This document shows positions 1 to 14,047 of a DNA stretch of 64,000 nucleotides, in pieces. Within the stretch, counting starts at the first letter, position 1; each line of letters begins with the position of its first letter. The notes beneath the pieces are model-generated. The model was given only the letters and a program-made list of their open reading frames with translations, ran no database searches and was not told the origin of the DNA. Both the position numbers and the translations under genes were made by a program. Source of the stretch: Psoroptes ovis (lineage: Eukaryota; Arthropoda; Arachnida; Sarcoptiformes; Psoroptidae); assembly GCA_002943765.1 (NCBI GenBank), contig PQWQ01000001.1, forward strand, positions 3,383,501-3,447,500. Reading direction: 5' to 3'.

Positions 1-3000
1 ACATCGATTGATATTATTTTCAATTTTTTGTATCGGTACAACGATTGCATGATTTGCTTTATTATTATGATTATTGATACCCACATTGTTTGAATTTTCA
101 TTCACAGATGATTCATTCATTGTTTTAGATTTTGTCAATGATAATGAACGACGTTGTTCAAATTTAGAATCATTTTTGATCGATGCAGATGGGTGTACTT
201 TCATCGACGATGGCCGTCCTTTTGTTATGGTTGATACAATTATATTTGAAGCTTCGGAGTGGTTTTGATTTTCAAATTCTTTATGTATTTCTTCATTATT
301 TTCAACACTTTTTGAAGGTGATATTATTGCTGTCAATTGTTGAATATATTGATTGAATGGTTTCTTTTTGAATTCAAATCGAAAATTTTTTTGTAATTTC
401 TGATTTGTATTTTTATTATTTTGATTCAGTCCATTTATGTTAGTTTTTTTCGGTGATGTCTCAGATGATGTTTTCATTTTTTCTTGTTTTGTATCGAATT
501 CTTCGATAGTTATTTTTGGCAGCTGCTGTGGCTGTTGTTCATCCATTTCTTTTGGTTTCTCCCCATTATTATTACATTCTTCTTTGCTCTGATTTTTGAT
601 GGTGCGACGAAATGGTGAAAAACGATCAAATGCTGAACTTATTTTTGGTGTTGAGTCAATCAATGATTCTGATTCGATTTCTGGTTTCATTGTTTGAACA
701 ATCGTACGCTCACGGTCATTTTCTGAAAAATCATTATTGATATTGTTATTATTATGATCATTATTATTATTTGTTCCACGCAAACTTCGACGTCCTGATC
801 CAATACGACGAAATTGTGTTCCGTATAAATTTCCATCAATATTGGTTACATTTAATTGATCAATCGGTGTGGCTGATTTCAAAAATTCAACCAAATCTTG
901 TTTTGCTGAAGAATCAGAATTTATCGAAAAATCATTTGAGCTGTGTTTACTAGAATAGGAACGTTTGATTGGATTATTGAATTTCAATGATTCTGATTCA
1001 TTTGTATGATTCAGTAATATTTTATTGTTATTATTATCAGATATGAATTGTTGTTTCTGTTGTCTTGCTTTAATCTTCTTTAAATTTTCTTCTCGTTTAT
1101 AATTTTCATCCAATGCAATTTTGAATCTTTGAATAAATGCAACAAATATTTGGAAACATTGTTCCAATTTAAATTGTGATTGATCTTCGCAAAAATAATT
1201 TGCTACTTTTTTTCTCAGTGATTCCATATCATTTTCGAAAATCTTTCTAAAATTATCAATTTTATCTTTCGCAATACTTAAAAATTGTTCAATTTCTTCA
1301 AATAAACATTTGTCAATATCAGTTTTAGGTTTTTCAATATTTAATTTTGATTTTATTGCTAAAATTTTTTCCGATAAAGATTGTACTTCTAATTTAAGAT
1401 TATCGTTAGATATTCTATGGAAAAATCAAATAAAATAAATGAATAAAATTTTAAGGAATTCGGGATGACCAAAAACATAAACGAAAAACAAATATAAAAC
1501 TAAATAAAGATATCATTATTTATTTCCAATTTACTTACTTTGAAGCATCAATCAATGTTGATAATTCATCATAAAATTTATTCAAGCCTTTCTTTTCTGC
1601 TTGCTTAATTTATAAAAGACATACAAAAGAAAAATGATTTTAAATGAATTTGATTTTGAACATAACCTTTTTCTTTCTTGAATATAATATATTTACCATA
1701 GCTACATAATGTATCATGTACAATCCAGGTTTATTTGAACGAATTTCAGCCAAAGTAAGTAATGACATGATTTTAAATCCGATCGCATCACCAGCATAAC
1801 CACCCTTTTTTTCAAACAATCAATGTAAAAACAAATGAGATCAATGAAAGATTATACACAAATAAATAAATGGAAATAAATAAATATTTGAACTTGGAAT
1901 TTCAAGTAAGAAAAAAAAATACAAATAAATCAAGTTGTTGATGAAAATTTATGACTTACGAAATTTAAGAAATTTCCCGACAACAAAACTAATGTCAATA
2001 TTTGTCGTAATTGTTCACTTTGCATTAATTCATTCGATGCATTCTTCATACAATCGATAGATTTTTCAATTATCGGTATATTTGATTCATATTCTTCGAG
2101 TAATAGCATAAAATCGATTTTCAATCGATAATGATTTATTGATATCAATTTTAAAAGAAAACGTTCAGCTAATGGTAAACGTTCACAATCTACTGGATCG
2201 ATTTGTCGTAATTGAACTAATTCCATTTCATCGGGTAATAAATTTTTCAGATTTCTTAGTCTTTCCAATCCAATTTTTTGATGATCATTTGCAATAATTG
2301 AATCAATAAGTTGATTTAGGCCTGAATTTTTATATTGTTTAAGAAATATATTTACATTCAATGATCTTTTTGAATCAAGTATAGGTGCTAATGGAATATC
2401 AAAATTTATTGATGCTGAATCAATTGAATTATATTGTTGTTGTTCGCAACAATCATCGATCAATGAATGATCACTTAATGATGCCGTATCTACATTACTA
2501 CCATTCATTGAATTATTTGATATAGCACTACAACGCCTTGAAAATTTTGGCGAATTTGGACAAGAATTCGATGCACTTGATGCACAAGAAATTTGTGGCT
2601 GAAGACAATGACCATTATTGTTATTAGTGCTATTATTGATATTGTTTCCCAACAATTGATTTGTTTGTTGACCATTAGATGAATTATTATTATTACTGTG
2701 ACTATTATGTGTAATGTTAGGTATACAGAAAAGCTCTTCAAGTTCATCAAAATCGACAATTAATCGTTTATCAACAGGTGTAGGTGATGAGATCTCATTG
2801 GTTATTTGATTATGAGGTTTATTCTCCCCTAGGGTATTGATTAGTTTTTCCCCGATCATTTTCCATACATTATCGGTATCCATTTTATTGGACATAAGGG
2901 AGGATTTTGATATTTTTGTCCAATTAATTGTTTTCATTTTTAATCGAGGTTTTTGTGGTAATAAATCTGTTGTGAGAATCTTATCGATTTCTTGTTGACT

Positions 3001-5357
3001 TTGAGATGATTCAATAATGTTTTTCACAGATAAAAGTGGTGTTTGACTTTTTATTTTTGATGAAAATGACATTAATGGCGGTGGCGGCGGAGGAGGAGGT
3101 GGCGGCGGTGGTGGTGGTGGTGGAGGCGGAGGTACAGAATTGACTGGTATCGGTGACAAAGTCGGAGATGGTGTATTATTATTAAGCTCTTCGAATCTAA
3201 TAACAACTTCTTCTTCTTCATCATCATCCATGATCAATGATGATAATGATTGACTCGATAATGAAGATAATGATGAATCGACACTGTTTATGGCGGAAGA
3301 TGTAGATGATGGAGATGATGATGGCAAATCTTTTGATTGACATATTCGAATTTTCCGATCTAAATCATTCAAATGACATGTATACCAATTGAATAATTTA
3401 TTTGGATCATGTTGCGATTGATTATGACTATCATTTATTGCATCAATCAATTGATTGCCGAATTTGCATATCAATTCTATGATCTTTGCCATTATAATTG
3501 AATTTGATTCATTTTTATTCTGTTTTTGTGATTTTTGCTGACTGGATAAATTGAAAATATAAATTTTTTGAAACATTTTAAATAAATAATCAGACGATTC
3601 ATTTATAGACATTAAATATCGTAATATGAATAGTGTTTTCACATCATTATCATTATTAAAATCTGTAGATGATGATGATGATGATATTAAAAATTCATTA
3701 ATATGATTTAAATTTAAATAAGACCGACATTCATCCAATAATTTTGATGACGATGATGAATGTTGTTGTTGTTGTTGTTGCTGCTGCCTCAATATATTAT
3801 GCACACAACGATCAAAATTTGAGTCAATTTGCAAACGAAATTTAATCCATTTCGATAGGTTAGGCTGCAAACGTTGCAAATGATTGATTAATTCCAATAT
3901 TGCTGCCCGATAATTGTCCCGTTTGATCATTGTTGTTGAAGATTTGTTTATCGTATTATTATCATCTTCGATCGTTTGTGTGAATTCATCGACCAAAATA
4001 TCGATGTATGATGAATGTAATTTTGTTTTCACATTTTGTTTATATCGTAATTTGGATATCTAATTTTTTTCGTGGACAAAAGGATTAAAACAAAAACACA
4101 ATCATTGATCAATTTATGACTTTTTAGTTTTAGAATTGTAATAATATCCTGAAACAATAGTATGTGGTCATCATCGATGGATGAAGATAAATAAGTGATA
4201 AATTCAAGGCAAACTTTAATTAAAATGCCAATCCTATGAAATTATCTCAATGGTGATTCAAAAGTTATTGAATATCAATGAAAATCAAAGTCAAAACTCT
4301 AATATTAATCAGTGATTAATTTGATTTTTTTCCTTTGGTTAAAGTATCGATAATCAAAAATATCAATCAATAAAAAATAAAAAGAAAAACTAACCTGTAA
4401 TTGTAACAAAATATCCATTGTATGTATGAAATCATCAAAATTATCATCATCATTATCATCGTTATTGTTATTATTATTACAATAATTTTCATTAATCATT
4501 TTAATATTTCGGCACCATTTACAAAGATCCATTATTAATCGATGTTTTTGATCTAATTGTTTGTTGTCGAAAAAATCTATTGTGGGAAATTTTTCAATGA
4601 ATAATGAATGAACATTCAATAGATTGCAACAAAACATACATTTAATTATATTATCATGTGAATTATTGTTATTTGTTTTTACTTTATTTGAATCGTTATT
4701 GGTTGATGATGTTCTCGATTCATTATTATATTTATTCATTGATTGTTTATTGTTTTTTATCCTATTTAAATTGCTATTATTAGCAATATTTTGATTTGAA
4801 ATCAAAGAATTACGTATTTTCGATGATTGTATCGGTTTTGTTGTTATTGTTGCGGTCGATGTTGATGATTGTGATGACAATAGCGATTTTTTAGCTGCCA
4901 AAGCTTCCGATGTTTTTGTGTTTGTTGTTTTTGTTGTTGACAATGTTTTTGTTTTCAAAGTTGATGGTGACCGTTGCGGTTGTTTAGATTTTATCATGGC
5001 ATTATTCGCGCTATTTTGATTCGATTTCAATGTATTGATCGAAGAATTTTTATTATTCATCTTTGCTGATGTCATTGTTGTTTTTGTTTTTGTTGTCACT
5101 GTCAATGTTTTCGTAGTCTTCGTTGCTTTTTCTGTTGTTTTGATTTTTGTTGATGTTTTCAAAGATGACAACGGAGATGAACGACATTGATCATTGTTGA
5201 TGTTTTGTTGATTTATGGCGAATATTGGTGGCTTTGTCGTTATCATTTTGTTACCATCTTTTACATTTCTTTTATCTCTATTATTGATGATCGACAATGA
5301 AGATGATGGTGATGATGATGAGGATGATGAATATCTTTGTTTTGTTGTTATCATCAT
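1..5357 (-). CDS. INF2-like formin (FH1-FH2 actin nucleator), 3' end beyond window
   Basis: Formins nucleate and elongate unbranched actin filaments. Exons seen (minus): 4395-5357, 1960-4059, 1697-1804, 1539-1603, then 1-1414 running off the edge; donors are GTTAGT, GTAAGT, GTAAAT and GTAAGT, and all phases agree. At least about 1,550 residues are in the window. Near residue 640 is an uninterrupted run of about 19 prolines (FH1). FH2 follows, with KPRLKMKTINWTKI, LNVNIFLKQYKNSG, SGNFLNF spliced to GGYAGDAIGFKI, then a coiled, basic tail with the INF2-type NYFCEDQSQF motif. The order and these motifs resemble INF2 / fly Form3 more than DIAPH or FMNL. An Asn/Ser-rich insert of about 100 residues sits in the FH2 linker. 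The N-terminal 320 residues are Ser/Thr/Asn/Lys-rich with a CxxC...CxxC pair; no typical GBD/DID was recognised. The ATG at 5357 is the first in its open frame; an upstream non-coding or coding exon cannot be excluded. Confidence 0.88.
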
Positions 5358-8242
5358 TTTTATTATGATTTTATGATGACAAAAAAATGACAGACTAATT
5401 GACGTTCGACTAAGCCTTTGTCTTCATGATAATATTTTATTTTATTTTGCAAATATTCAAATTCAAATAACTGTCAACCGACCAACTATTGATGATAATG
5501 ATAACAGCCGTTTCGAATATTTATTTGAATTATTTATATTTTTCACCTGCAAAAAACAATTGAAAGAAAACAAAAATGTGATGAATGAACGGGAAAATTT
5601 GACGAATTTAACAAATATTTTGGTGAAAAAAAGCAAAAAATATTCATCACCAGATGGTAAATTATAACACAGGAAAAATAATGAATAAATAAATAAATAA
5701 ATGATGGAAGATAATAATGATGCTAATAATTGGACATTTCCTATCAACTTGGCCAACCATTGGACAAGAAAAAGAACGAAAAAGACAAATTTGACAAATG
5801 AAATTATTATACAAAGTAAATGAATTAATGTTTTTTCAAGGAGAGAAAAGCTTTGAAAAGGCTTGAATAAATAAGCTTTAAATGCATGGATTCATTGAAA
5901 GCTTTGAATTGAAAAAAAATATTGAATTAAAAAAATTCCAGAATCTCTTTTCGACTTTTTGGTTGTGGCTGTTGTTGTTTGGCTGTTTGACCAAGTTATA
6001 TTTTCATGATTTCATTTACTGGTGTGTGATGTTTGTGTGTTTGCACCATCGACGACGACCTTGATGATAAACTATTGCATTACAAACATAGATAGATAGA
6101 TAGATGTTAAATGAAGAAAATTTTTTCTTGTAAAACGAATAATCATGATAATACTGTTTAATTAATTATTACATTTGACCTTTGAATATTGCTTATTTAT
6201 TTGAAAATTGAATTATGTTTACCTTGATAAAAGAAGATGAAGAAAAAAAACCTCAAAAAAGTTGTTTTAGTAGCACCCAAATCTCTATCGATATCGCGAT
6301 AATCGTTTGTCCACTTGGACATGTGGATGATTTAAGGAAAAAAACGGCAAAAAAGATGCGTACCGTGATGTCAATCGAATGTAGAAAATGTCTATACATC
6401 GGTATCATTCATACTATCCACATTTGAACCTTAATACAGCAATAATAATTTAATCCGTTTTCATTTAAAAAAAAATTGAATCATGATATTTTTTATTTAT
6501 TTATTTCTTATCACTTTTAAAACTATTAAAATTAAATTCTTTATTTTAAATTTTCAAAAAAAAAATTTGCAAAATTTAATCCAAATTTTTTATTTGGCTG
6601 TTTATATTAATGATATAATTTGAAAATTATTAAGCTTTTACTAATAAACCCATAAGGTCAACAATGAGGCTATATGGCTTATGCACACACACACGAACAC
6701 CTGATAATGCCTGTGTTATAATACATATGGCAATATATGTCTTTTGATAAAATAATGATAATTATTACAACGACGATAATCCCCTGATATTCAACTAATC
6801 TCGATTATACCTGTTTTAAACATGTGTTTGAATATGATTTTCAATTCTAAATATTGAATATTAGCAAAAAAAAGCTGTAAATTAGACTAATCTTAAATAT
6901 TAGCAGAAGATTAAAAATCAACATTTGAACACACACCGATATATATGATGTGTGATTAATGTTCAAATTGAATGAATATCAATATCAATATTATTATTAT
7001 TATTATCAATTTTTAATTACAATTATATTAATAATTGAGGCAAATTATTTTATTTTAAAAATTACGATAAATTATGATAAATTCAAGGTCAAACGGTTCA
7101 CCATCTTTGAATATGTTTTTGGTGGAAAATTTTTTAATTTTCAAAAAAATTATGACAACCAAAAATGTTTGAATGATGATCAATGAATATGTTGAATGCA
7201 AATATAGTAAATGTATGCAGTAAGTCATTCATACATCATATGTCAAGACAAGATAATCGTTAGATTATTTCTTCTTCATGGAGAAGAAAATGAAAAATTA
7301 ATTTTTCTATAAAAAAAAATCAAAAAAAGCCAAGGTGGATAATCAAGGGTTTCGCATTTATACATTTTTGTTTTGCCGGGTTACCCACTTATAAAATTTG
7401 AAATAAGAACGGTACAAAATATAATTGCAATTAATTGATCAATACATCGATACATTGATGCATTCAAATGCTGCTTCTAAGTTATTATTTTCGATCAAAA
7501 AGTAAACGATTTGAAAACAATTTGAAAATTACTATAAAATTATAGATAAATTTGAGAAAATTATTGAAAATTTTTAAATAGAAATAATTTACGAATCATT
7601 TTTCTCAAAAAAAAAAAAAAAAAAATTTAAAATCTATTTTTAACAAAATAATAACAATAATTATGATAATTTGATCATTAAAAATAATTTTTAGAAAAAA
7701 AAATTGATTGATTTATCGGGAAAATTCTCTTCGGAAGTAAATAATAATAAACAAGATTTTTTTTAGCTATCATCTTTGTTAATCACCTGTTTATGATTAT
7801 TGTTTTTTGGTATTTTACGAAAAATTGATTGTCACAAGTTTTTATCCAAAAAAATCAATGAAGATACAAGTCAATCAAGTCAAATTGGTCACGAATTCAT
7901 CACAAATTCGTTTACGCCGAAATTTCCTTGATTTCTTATTTCAAAAATTTATTCTCGAATAGACATATGGAAAATTGAATTTAAAATTTTACCCTTTTAC
8001 ACTCAGCTTGGTCAGTAATTTTTACACCCTAGCGAAACCTAGAGAACCCTTGAGTGTAAATGGACGAAATTTCAATTGGAAAAAGAAATGAAACTTGTGA
8101 ATTTAGGAAATTTTCCAAGAAATTTCCATATATTCTCTATGAATATTTTTGAATACTCATTCATGAGGTTACTACTTTTTGTGATTTTCGATTTTGCAAA
8201 TTGTTTTTTTCTTAATCATAATTGAATGAAATTTGAATCAAA
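5358..8242. other. Intergenic, AT-rich, no gene seen
   Basis: This stretch separates the formin start from the DEK-C gene. It holds short AT microsatellites, a GATA run near 6090-6103, a CA run near 6686 and poly-A tracts (for example near 7610). Open frames of 60-97 codons here have no recognisable motifs and are rich in Phe/Ile/Tyr from T-rich DNA. The part upstream of 5357 probably contains the formin promoter. A small inverted repeat at 7993-8063 is listed separately. Confidence 0.6.
7993..8063. repeat. Short inverted repeat (13-bp arms, 71 bp overall)
   Basis: The arms CCTTTTACACTCA (7993-8005) and TGAGTGTAAATGG (8051-8063) are reverse complements except for one base, and flank a more GC-rich core with ACACCCTAGCG. 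No target-site duplication is obvious. It could be a very short MITE or a chance hairpin just upstream of the DEK-C gene. Confidence 0.4.
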
Positions 8243-8647
8243 ATGCCTAAATCCAAGAAAAAATCTCATAAATCAATTGATATCGATGAAATTAAACTAT
8301 TAATTCGAAAAGTTTTAGCTAATAATAATCTGAAATCATTAACAATTGATATGATATTCAAAAAAATTGAATACAATTATTTATTGGATGATGAAATAAC
8401 GAAAACAAGTCCAAAACCATCAAAAAGTTTGATAATGTCATTGATAAAGAAAGAAATTTCTGAAATGAAAATTCTATCAATGAATCATAGTATGATTACA
8501 GCTATTAATGCTCCGAAATCATCATCAATAGCGAAAGGATTGAAATTTACAGCCCAAAAATTTCCAAATTCAAGTAATGATTGCAATTCAGTTAAAAGCA
8601 TATTTCATGTAAGCAAAAAACAAACAAAAAAATTGAAAGATGTGTAA
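8243..8647 (+). CDS. Small basic protein with DEK C-terminal-like domain
   Basis: An intronless frame of 134 residues. After a lysine-rich start, residues about 13-75 read as a DEK-C-like fold: DEIKLLIRKVLANNNLKSLT, then IFKKIEYNY, a loop of about 18 residues, and IMSLIKKEISEM. DEK-C domains are small helical modules found in DEK (chromatin/DNA binding) and in some phosphatases and chitin synthases. The rest is Lys/Ser-rich with a basic tail KKQTKKLKDV, which fits a nuclear or nucleic-acid-binding protein. The loop is longer than in the usual domain. Assignment is by motif pattern only, and the protein is much shorter than DEK itself (no SAP domain). The ATG at 8243 is the first in frame. Both neighbours are several kilobases away. 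Confidence 0.5.
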   Translation: MPKSKKKSHKSIDIDEIKLLIRKVLANNNLKSLTIDMIFKKIEYNYLLDDEITKTSPKPSKSLIMSLIKKEISEMKILSMNHSMITAINAPKSSSIAKGLKFTAQKFPNSSNDCNSVKSIFHVSKKQTKKLKDV

Positions 8648-11600
8648 TAGTTTCCGGCAAATGAAAGGCTTTTTGGATGTTTGTTTTGTGTTTGTTCGAT
8701 ACTCGAAAACGTGATTTGGCTAAAAAACCAACAAAAAACCTTTGTGATAGATTATTTCTATTCAGTATGTGTGGCTATTGATACGCGAATTTTCAAATTG
8801 TAAACATATTTTTGAATGTAAAAAAACAAAATACACGAGTATTTTCATCATTTGAATAATAATTAAACCATTGTTTTTGCTCATTTGTATGTTCAATTCA
8901 ATAAAATTAGTTTGAATTTTTCTTTCTTCTTTCCATTGAATCAATAAAAATTGATGATTAATCAAAATTGACTTACATTTCAAAGAATTTTATTTGGGTT
9001 CTGTTGATTAATTGGTTGAATATGGATTGCTGGATATCAAAATAGTTTGTTGAAGAATTTTCGATGATATTTCATCAAAACAATATTTGAATAAGATTGA
9101 TACCAAAATATTCGTTTAATAATCGATGAATTCAATGTAAATTCAAATGAATGCTCACAAAAAAAAGATGTTCATATGATTTTTTTTGTGTTCATTCCTA
9201 ACACCGCAAATATTATTATTCTCATCAATCAAATGAACAAATGTATCGAATCAAACAAATATTATTTAATATGACGTATTTGTTATTCATAATTCATAGA
9301 ATAAGCATCGATACGGCACGATTCTTTGTTGATAATGATGGTGATGATGATGACCAACAACAATAACAACCATGAAAAATTATTTTCCGATCCACATATC
9401 AATAATAAATTCAAATAATTTATTCAAATTTCACACAAAATAAACAAACATTTCAAATTTGATGTTTTCAAACATTTTTCAATGATGATCAAACAAACAA
9501 AGATGTATGGTAATTCGTGTGTATGTTTGATGGAGAAAATGCAGCAAACAACAATGATAATGTCGGCGAATGCAGACAAATGAAAAAACAAAAAGACTAT
9601 CCCAGAGATATTTCAAAAAAAAAGAATAAAAATCATCGATGTTTATTATAACCGAAATAGTGTTCGCTTGCTTTCTCTCTCTCTCTGATTCATTCATTTT
9701 CCATACTAAATAATTTGTCAATGATTGAAGCTCCAATTCGTGTGGCATATAAAATACTCCATAGAGTTTCAGCAAAAAGAGTCAAAAGTAAACGAAAATT
9801 TTTTTTTTGAAACAAACACGAAAAAAATTGTTTCTTAATTTAATCATTAATCATTCTTGTAACAACAAATAATAAGTAAAAATTTAAAAAAAATTACGAA
9901 ATTACTACAATCCGAACGCAACTGAAGAATCAAGGATCAATGCGATCATCATTGAGATGACCAAATTATTTTAGATTTTTGCTGATGTTTCATATTGAAC
10001 AAAGTAAAATTGAAATTTATTTTCTGATCATTGGATTTAATTAACTACATATTCATTAGAAATAATAATGTCCAATAATTACATGTCAATTAAATGGATT
10101 CAAACATTCAAAATACTTGTATAATGGAAAATTAATCAAAAAAAAAAAAAAAAAAACAAATGAAACAACAACGACAGCCACAACAGCAGTGTTGTATACG
10201 TATTTACAATTAGTTCAAAAGGACAGATGTCAAAATACAAATAAAACAAACAGACAAATGCATTAATTATCATCAAATTCATAAAAGCTGAAATGAAAAT
10301 GAAAATGTCAATCAATAAATGAATTTGAATATTTTAAGATTAAGCAAAATTGAATTTTTAAATTAAAAAATGAAAAATTGCGAATTTTAATTATAAAAAA
10401 TTCGAAAATTTTTGATTTCTTATCAATTCAATTGATAAAATAATCTCAATATTCATGATGTCAATTTTGTTTTGAAAAACAACAAAGATCCAAAATTTGA
10501 CATTCACACCATAGATCACGAAATATGTACAATAATTTATATTATCTCGTTGCACATATGCACCTGCATATGTTTAATAATAATAATAATTTGCCAAATA
10601 ATATTGACCTAATTATATTTTGATGTGAAAAAATATATCAAATTTGTTGAGTGTGTTCTCTTTAATTATCATTATCAATATTATTATTTCATTTATTATT
10701 TTTAATTAACCTTGACTGTTTTTGTTTGTCAAGTATAGACGAATGAATTTCATGATCGAACAGTGAAACAAAAAAATTTTTTTTGCATTTCTTCTTGTTC
10801 TTATTTATGATTGACCATTGATTAATTGATTTGGATCTACATTTGTCCAATATTTTTGAAAAAAGCATACACGCAAACGATTCTCTGAAGCCAATATTAT
10901 CCGTTTTTACACAATCAATTCGAAAAAAAAACGATGATTGAAATTAATTCAATTCAATTAATCATCAATTTGACATATGACAAATGTATTTATTTTCTGC
11001 TTTTTGCTTTTTTTGTTTGATAAGCAAGTAATTTATTCCAGTTTTTTTCGTTTCATTCTTATTTCTGTTCAACGATAATACTTCAAACATTATAATACTC
11101 AAACTAAGATTATCTTTCAATGTGATATTATCATCATATTTGCTACCATATTTGTATGCAACATGTTAACATTGAACAACAACAACAAAAAACATTACGA
11201 TAAACGAATCATTATTATTTTATGTTTTCTTAAAATGTAATAATCAAACCTTGTCTTAATGTATTTGGTGACGATTTTTTTTTCGATTTCAAATTTTATT
11301 AATTTGAAAATGATTACTCATAATGGAGAGGGATTTCTTTCAATGAATGACAAATTAAATAAAGAAAATTTTTTTGATAAAATTGTCCTGAATTGTTAGG
11401 ATTTTTTGATTGCAAAATCAATGTTAAGTGTATTTTATCTCGTGGGCAAGATGTCATTTTTGATTAGTGATGATGATTTTCCGAATACAGATTCCGAATC
11501 CTTGATCTCTAGCATCTTCCAAAGCCACTGAATGATGCTTGCAAAAAAAAATGTGTTCCGCAAAACTTGAATTATCAATTATTTAATTATAAAATTTTAT

Positions 11601-12765
11601 ATGATCATTCGTTGATATTCTTCATTTATTTTCTTTTTTCAAGGAATTAAAGATCTCAAATTTAGATCAAATTAATTAATCATTAATTATTTAATTAAAT
11701 TCTTCTTATTTTTTCCATTTTGCAAATTATCAAATGTTTGATAATGATATGAAAATTATTATTTTGTATTTATTTATTTTTTCAACTTATTAATATATTT
11801 GCAAATAATTAAAGTAGCTCAGGAAGTATTTTCTTCCCATCTCTTCATCTTTGACAGTTGGTAATAGAGTTTGGTGATTAATGTCGAAATATTAAGTAAG
11901 AAATGAAAGGCGAAAAAAGGTGAAAAAAATAAATGAAATAAGTATGGATATGTATGAGGATGAATTTTCCCATAATTTTGACATTAAGTATGCATCACAA
12001 AGCAATTATCATATCATTGTTGATGAACAATGATCGGTGACTACCGAATGATCATCATGATGATGATGAAGAAAAGGTGAAGATAAATTAAACAAAGATG
12101 GGAATGAATGAAGAAAAAATCAAAATAATAAATGAAGACGGAGAAAATTAATTAATTTCATTCATTATTTGTTTGGAAAATTTGAAGAAATTTCTGTGTT
12201 AAATTGTGCATTTTTTGGCTTATTTCTTCAGGTTATTTCAATGTATTGCGATTTCAAGTAAATTTCAAGCCTTCTTCGATATCAAAAATATTTGATATTC
12301 ATATCCTACAATTCGTTACAATCAATTACAAATTTGAATCGATTAAGAAACAAAATACGAATCAATTCGACTAAAATTAATTACAAACTGATTTAAACTG
12401 ACATAATACATTTGTCATTGATCAATTTTTATATGATATAAATAAATAAATGAAATTAAATAAATGAATCAACAAATCGAAAAGGATGATTCAATTTGAC
12501 ATTGGGATACTTGGAATACATCGAATAAATAAATAAAATGAATGAATGAATGAATGATAAATTGAATATTATGATCATGATAATTATAATTATCATTATT
12601 TTTATATAATTATTATTATTTATAGTATTTTAATTAAATACATTAAATAATTTATATATTTGATATATTTCAACGAAAACCATTATACACATTCATTTGA
12701 TGCAGTGCACACAGAGCAGACAAACTTGAGCATAAGCACATAAACACACACACCTCAATGACCAT

Positions 12766-12766
<1 letters not shown>

Positions 12767-12808
<42 letters not shown>
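12767..12808 (+). repeat. Poly(A) tract, 42 bases
   Basis: An uninterrupted run of 42 A, the longest homopolymer in the window. It could be a retroposed poly(A) tail relic or simple slippage; no coding remnant is seen immediately upstream. Confidence 0.9.
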
Positions 12809-12811
<3 letters not shown>

Positions 12812-14047
12812 AATTCAATTGGAAATTTCCGACCACATTCAAAATGCAATAAAATCAAATCAAATAAATGAATAAAATTTGAAATGAATCATACATTTAT
12901 GATTGAGAAAACTTTATTTATTTATTTATTTATACGGTTCAATGTTTTTCTATCTTTTCTATTTTTATAATTATAATTATATTTGTTCATTGATTATGGT
13001 AATAGTAGTAACAGTAATGATCGTAAAATGATGGAGCTCCATCACTCCATCAAAGAGCTTCCTAAAATTATCCTACACACATAATTTCCTATTCGTTTCG
13101 AAAAAATAGCATTAAACAAATAAACAACAAATGTGAAGTGAAAACAGTTAAAAATTGTTTTTTAAAAATAAATACAAAATATACAAAAATAAATAAATAA
13201 ACAATTTGGATAATTATGTTTCAATGAGTAAAATGAAAATTTCAATTTTTTTTTTCAATTTCAATTTACTTTGTTCCATTTATAGTAATTATTATTTGAT
13301 TGATTGTCTTTTGTGTGTGTTATTTGTGTATTTTGTAACTGTGTATTATCATTGTATTAATTATTACTGCAAATTTTTTCTTTGAAAAACAAAATAAATA
13401 AAATTGAATCAAGTTTTTCAGTTTACAAATGGAAAAATTCATTGATTTTTGAAATTGAATCATAGTAGAAATTTAAGCAAACAAACTCATAGTTTGAATG
13501 TGATAATTTCATCAATTTATCACACTCAATATAATGATTGAAAAATGAAAAAAAATCAATTAAGAGGCAATACGCTTCATTTGTCTTTAACCACTTTTTT
13601 CGAAACATTTTGCAAACATTTTTCCAAAAAATTTTGCAATTTTTTCGCTCTGAAACTTGCTAATCGACATCGGATCATCAGCCTCGGATTATGAGTTAAT
13701 AATCGTTGATTTATGTCTTCTTCTTCTCCGAAAAAATTTGACACAAAAATTCAATGCAACGTGAAGAAATTGAACAAAAACAGAAAAAATATGAAAAAAT
13801 CTAAAAATATTTATCATCATCAGTAAATCAATTAGCGCCAAGAAATGCGCATAAATGCATGATTTTCAATCTTGGAAATTGAAATTTTCAAAAAATTTTC
13901 CCAGTTCATCCTTTGTATAACAATTCCAATGGTCGATCATGGTTACTTATGGTCGTTTAGGCCATAATTCAGATGATCAGCAAAATGTGATTCGAGCCAA
14001 ACAAAATGCAAAAACAAGTATGATGATCAACATCTTCATTATTATTA

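Noticed and set aside
4032..4032. Formin start at a GTG codon inside exon 2
   Set aside because: Exon 2 opens at an ATTAG acceptor at 4060-4061 and joins exon 1 in frame; a GTG start is not expected in an animal nuclear gene.
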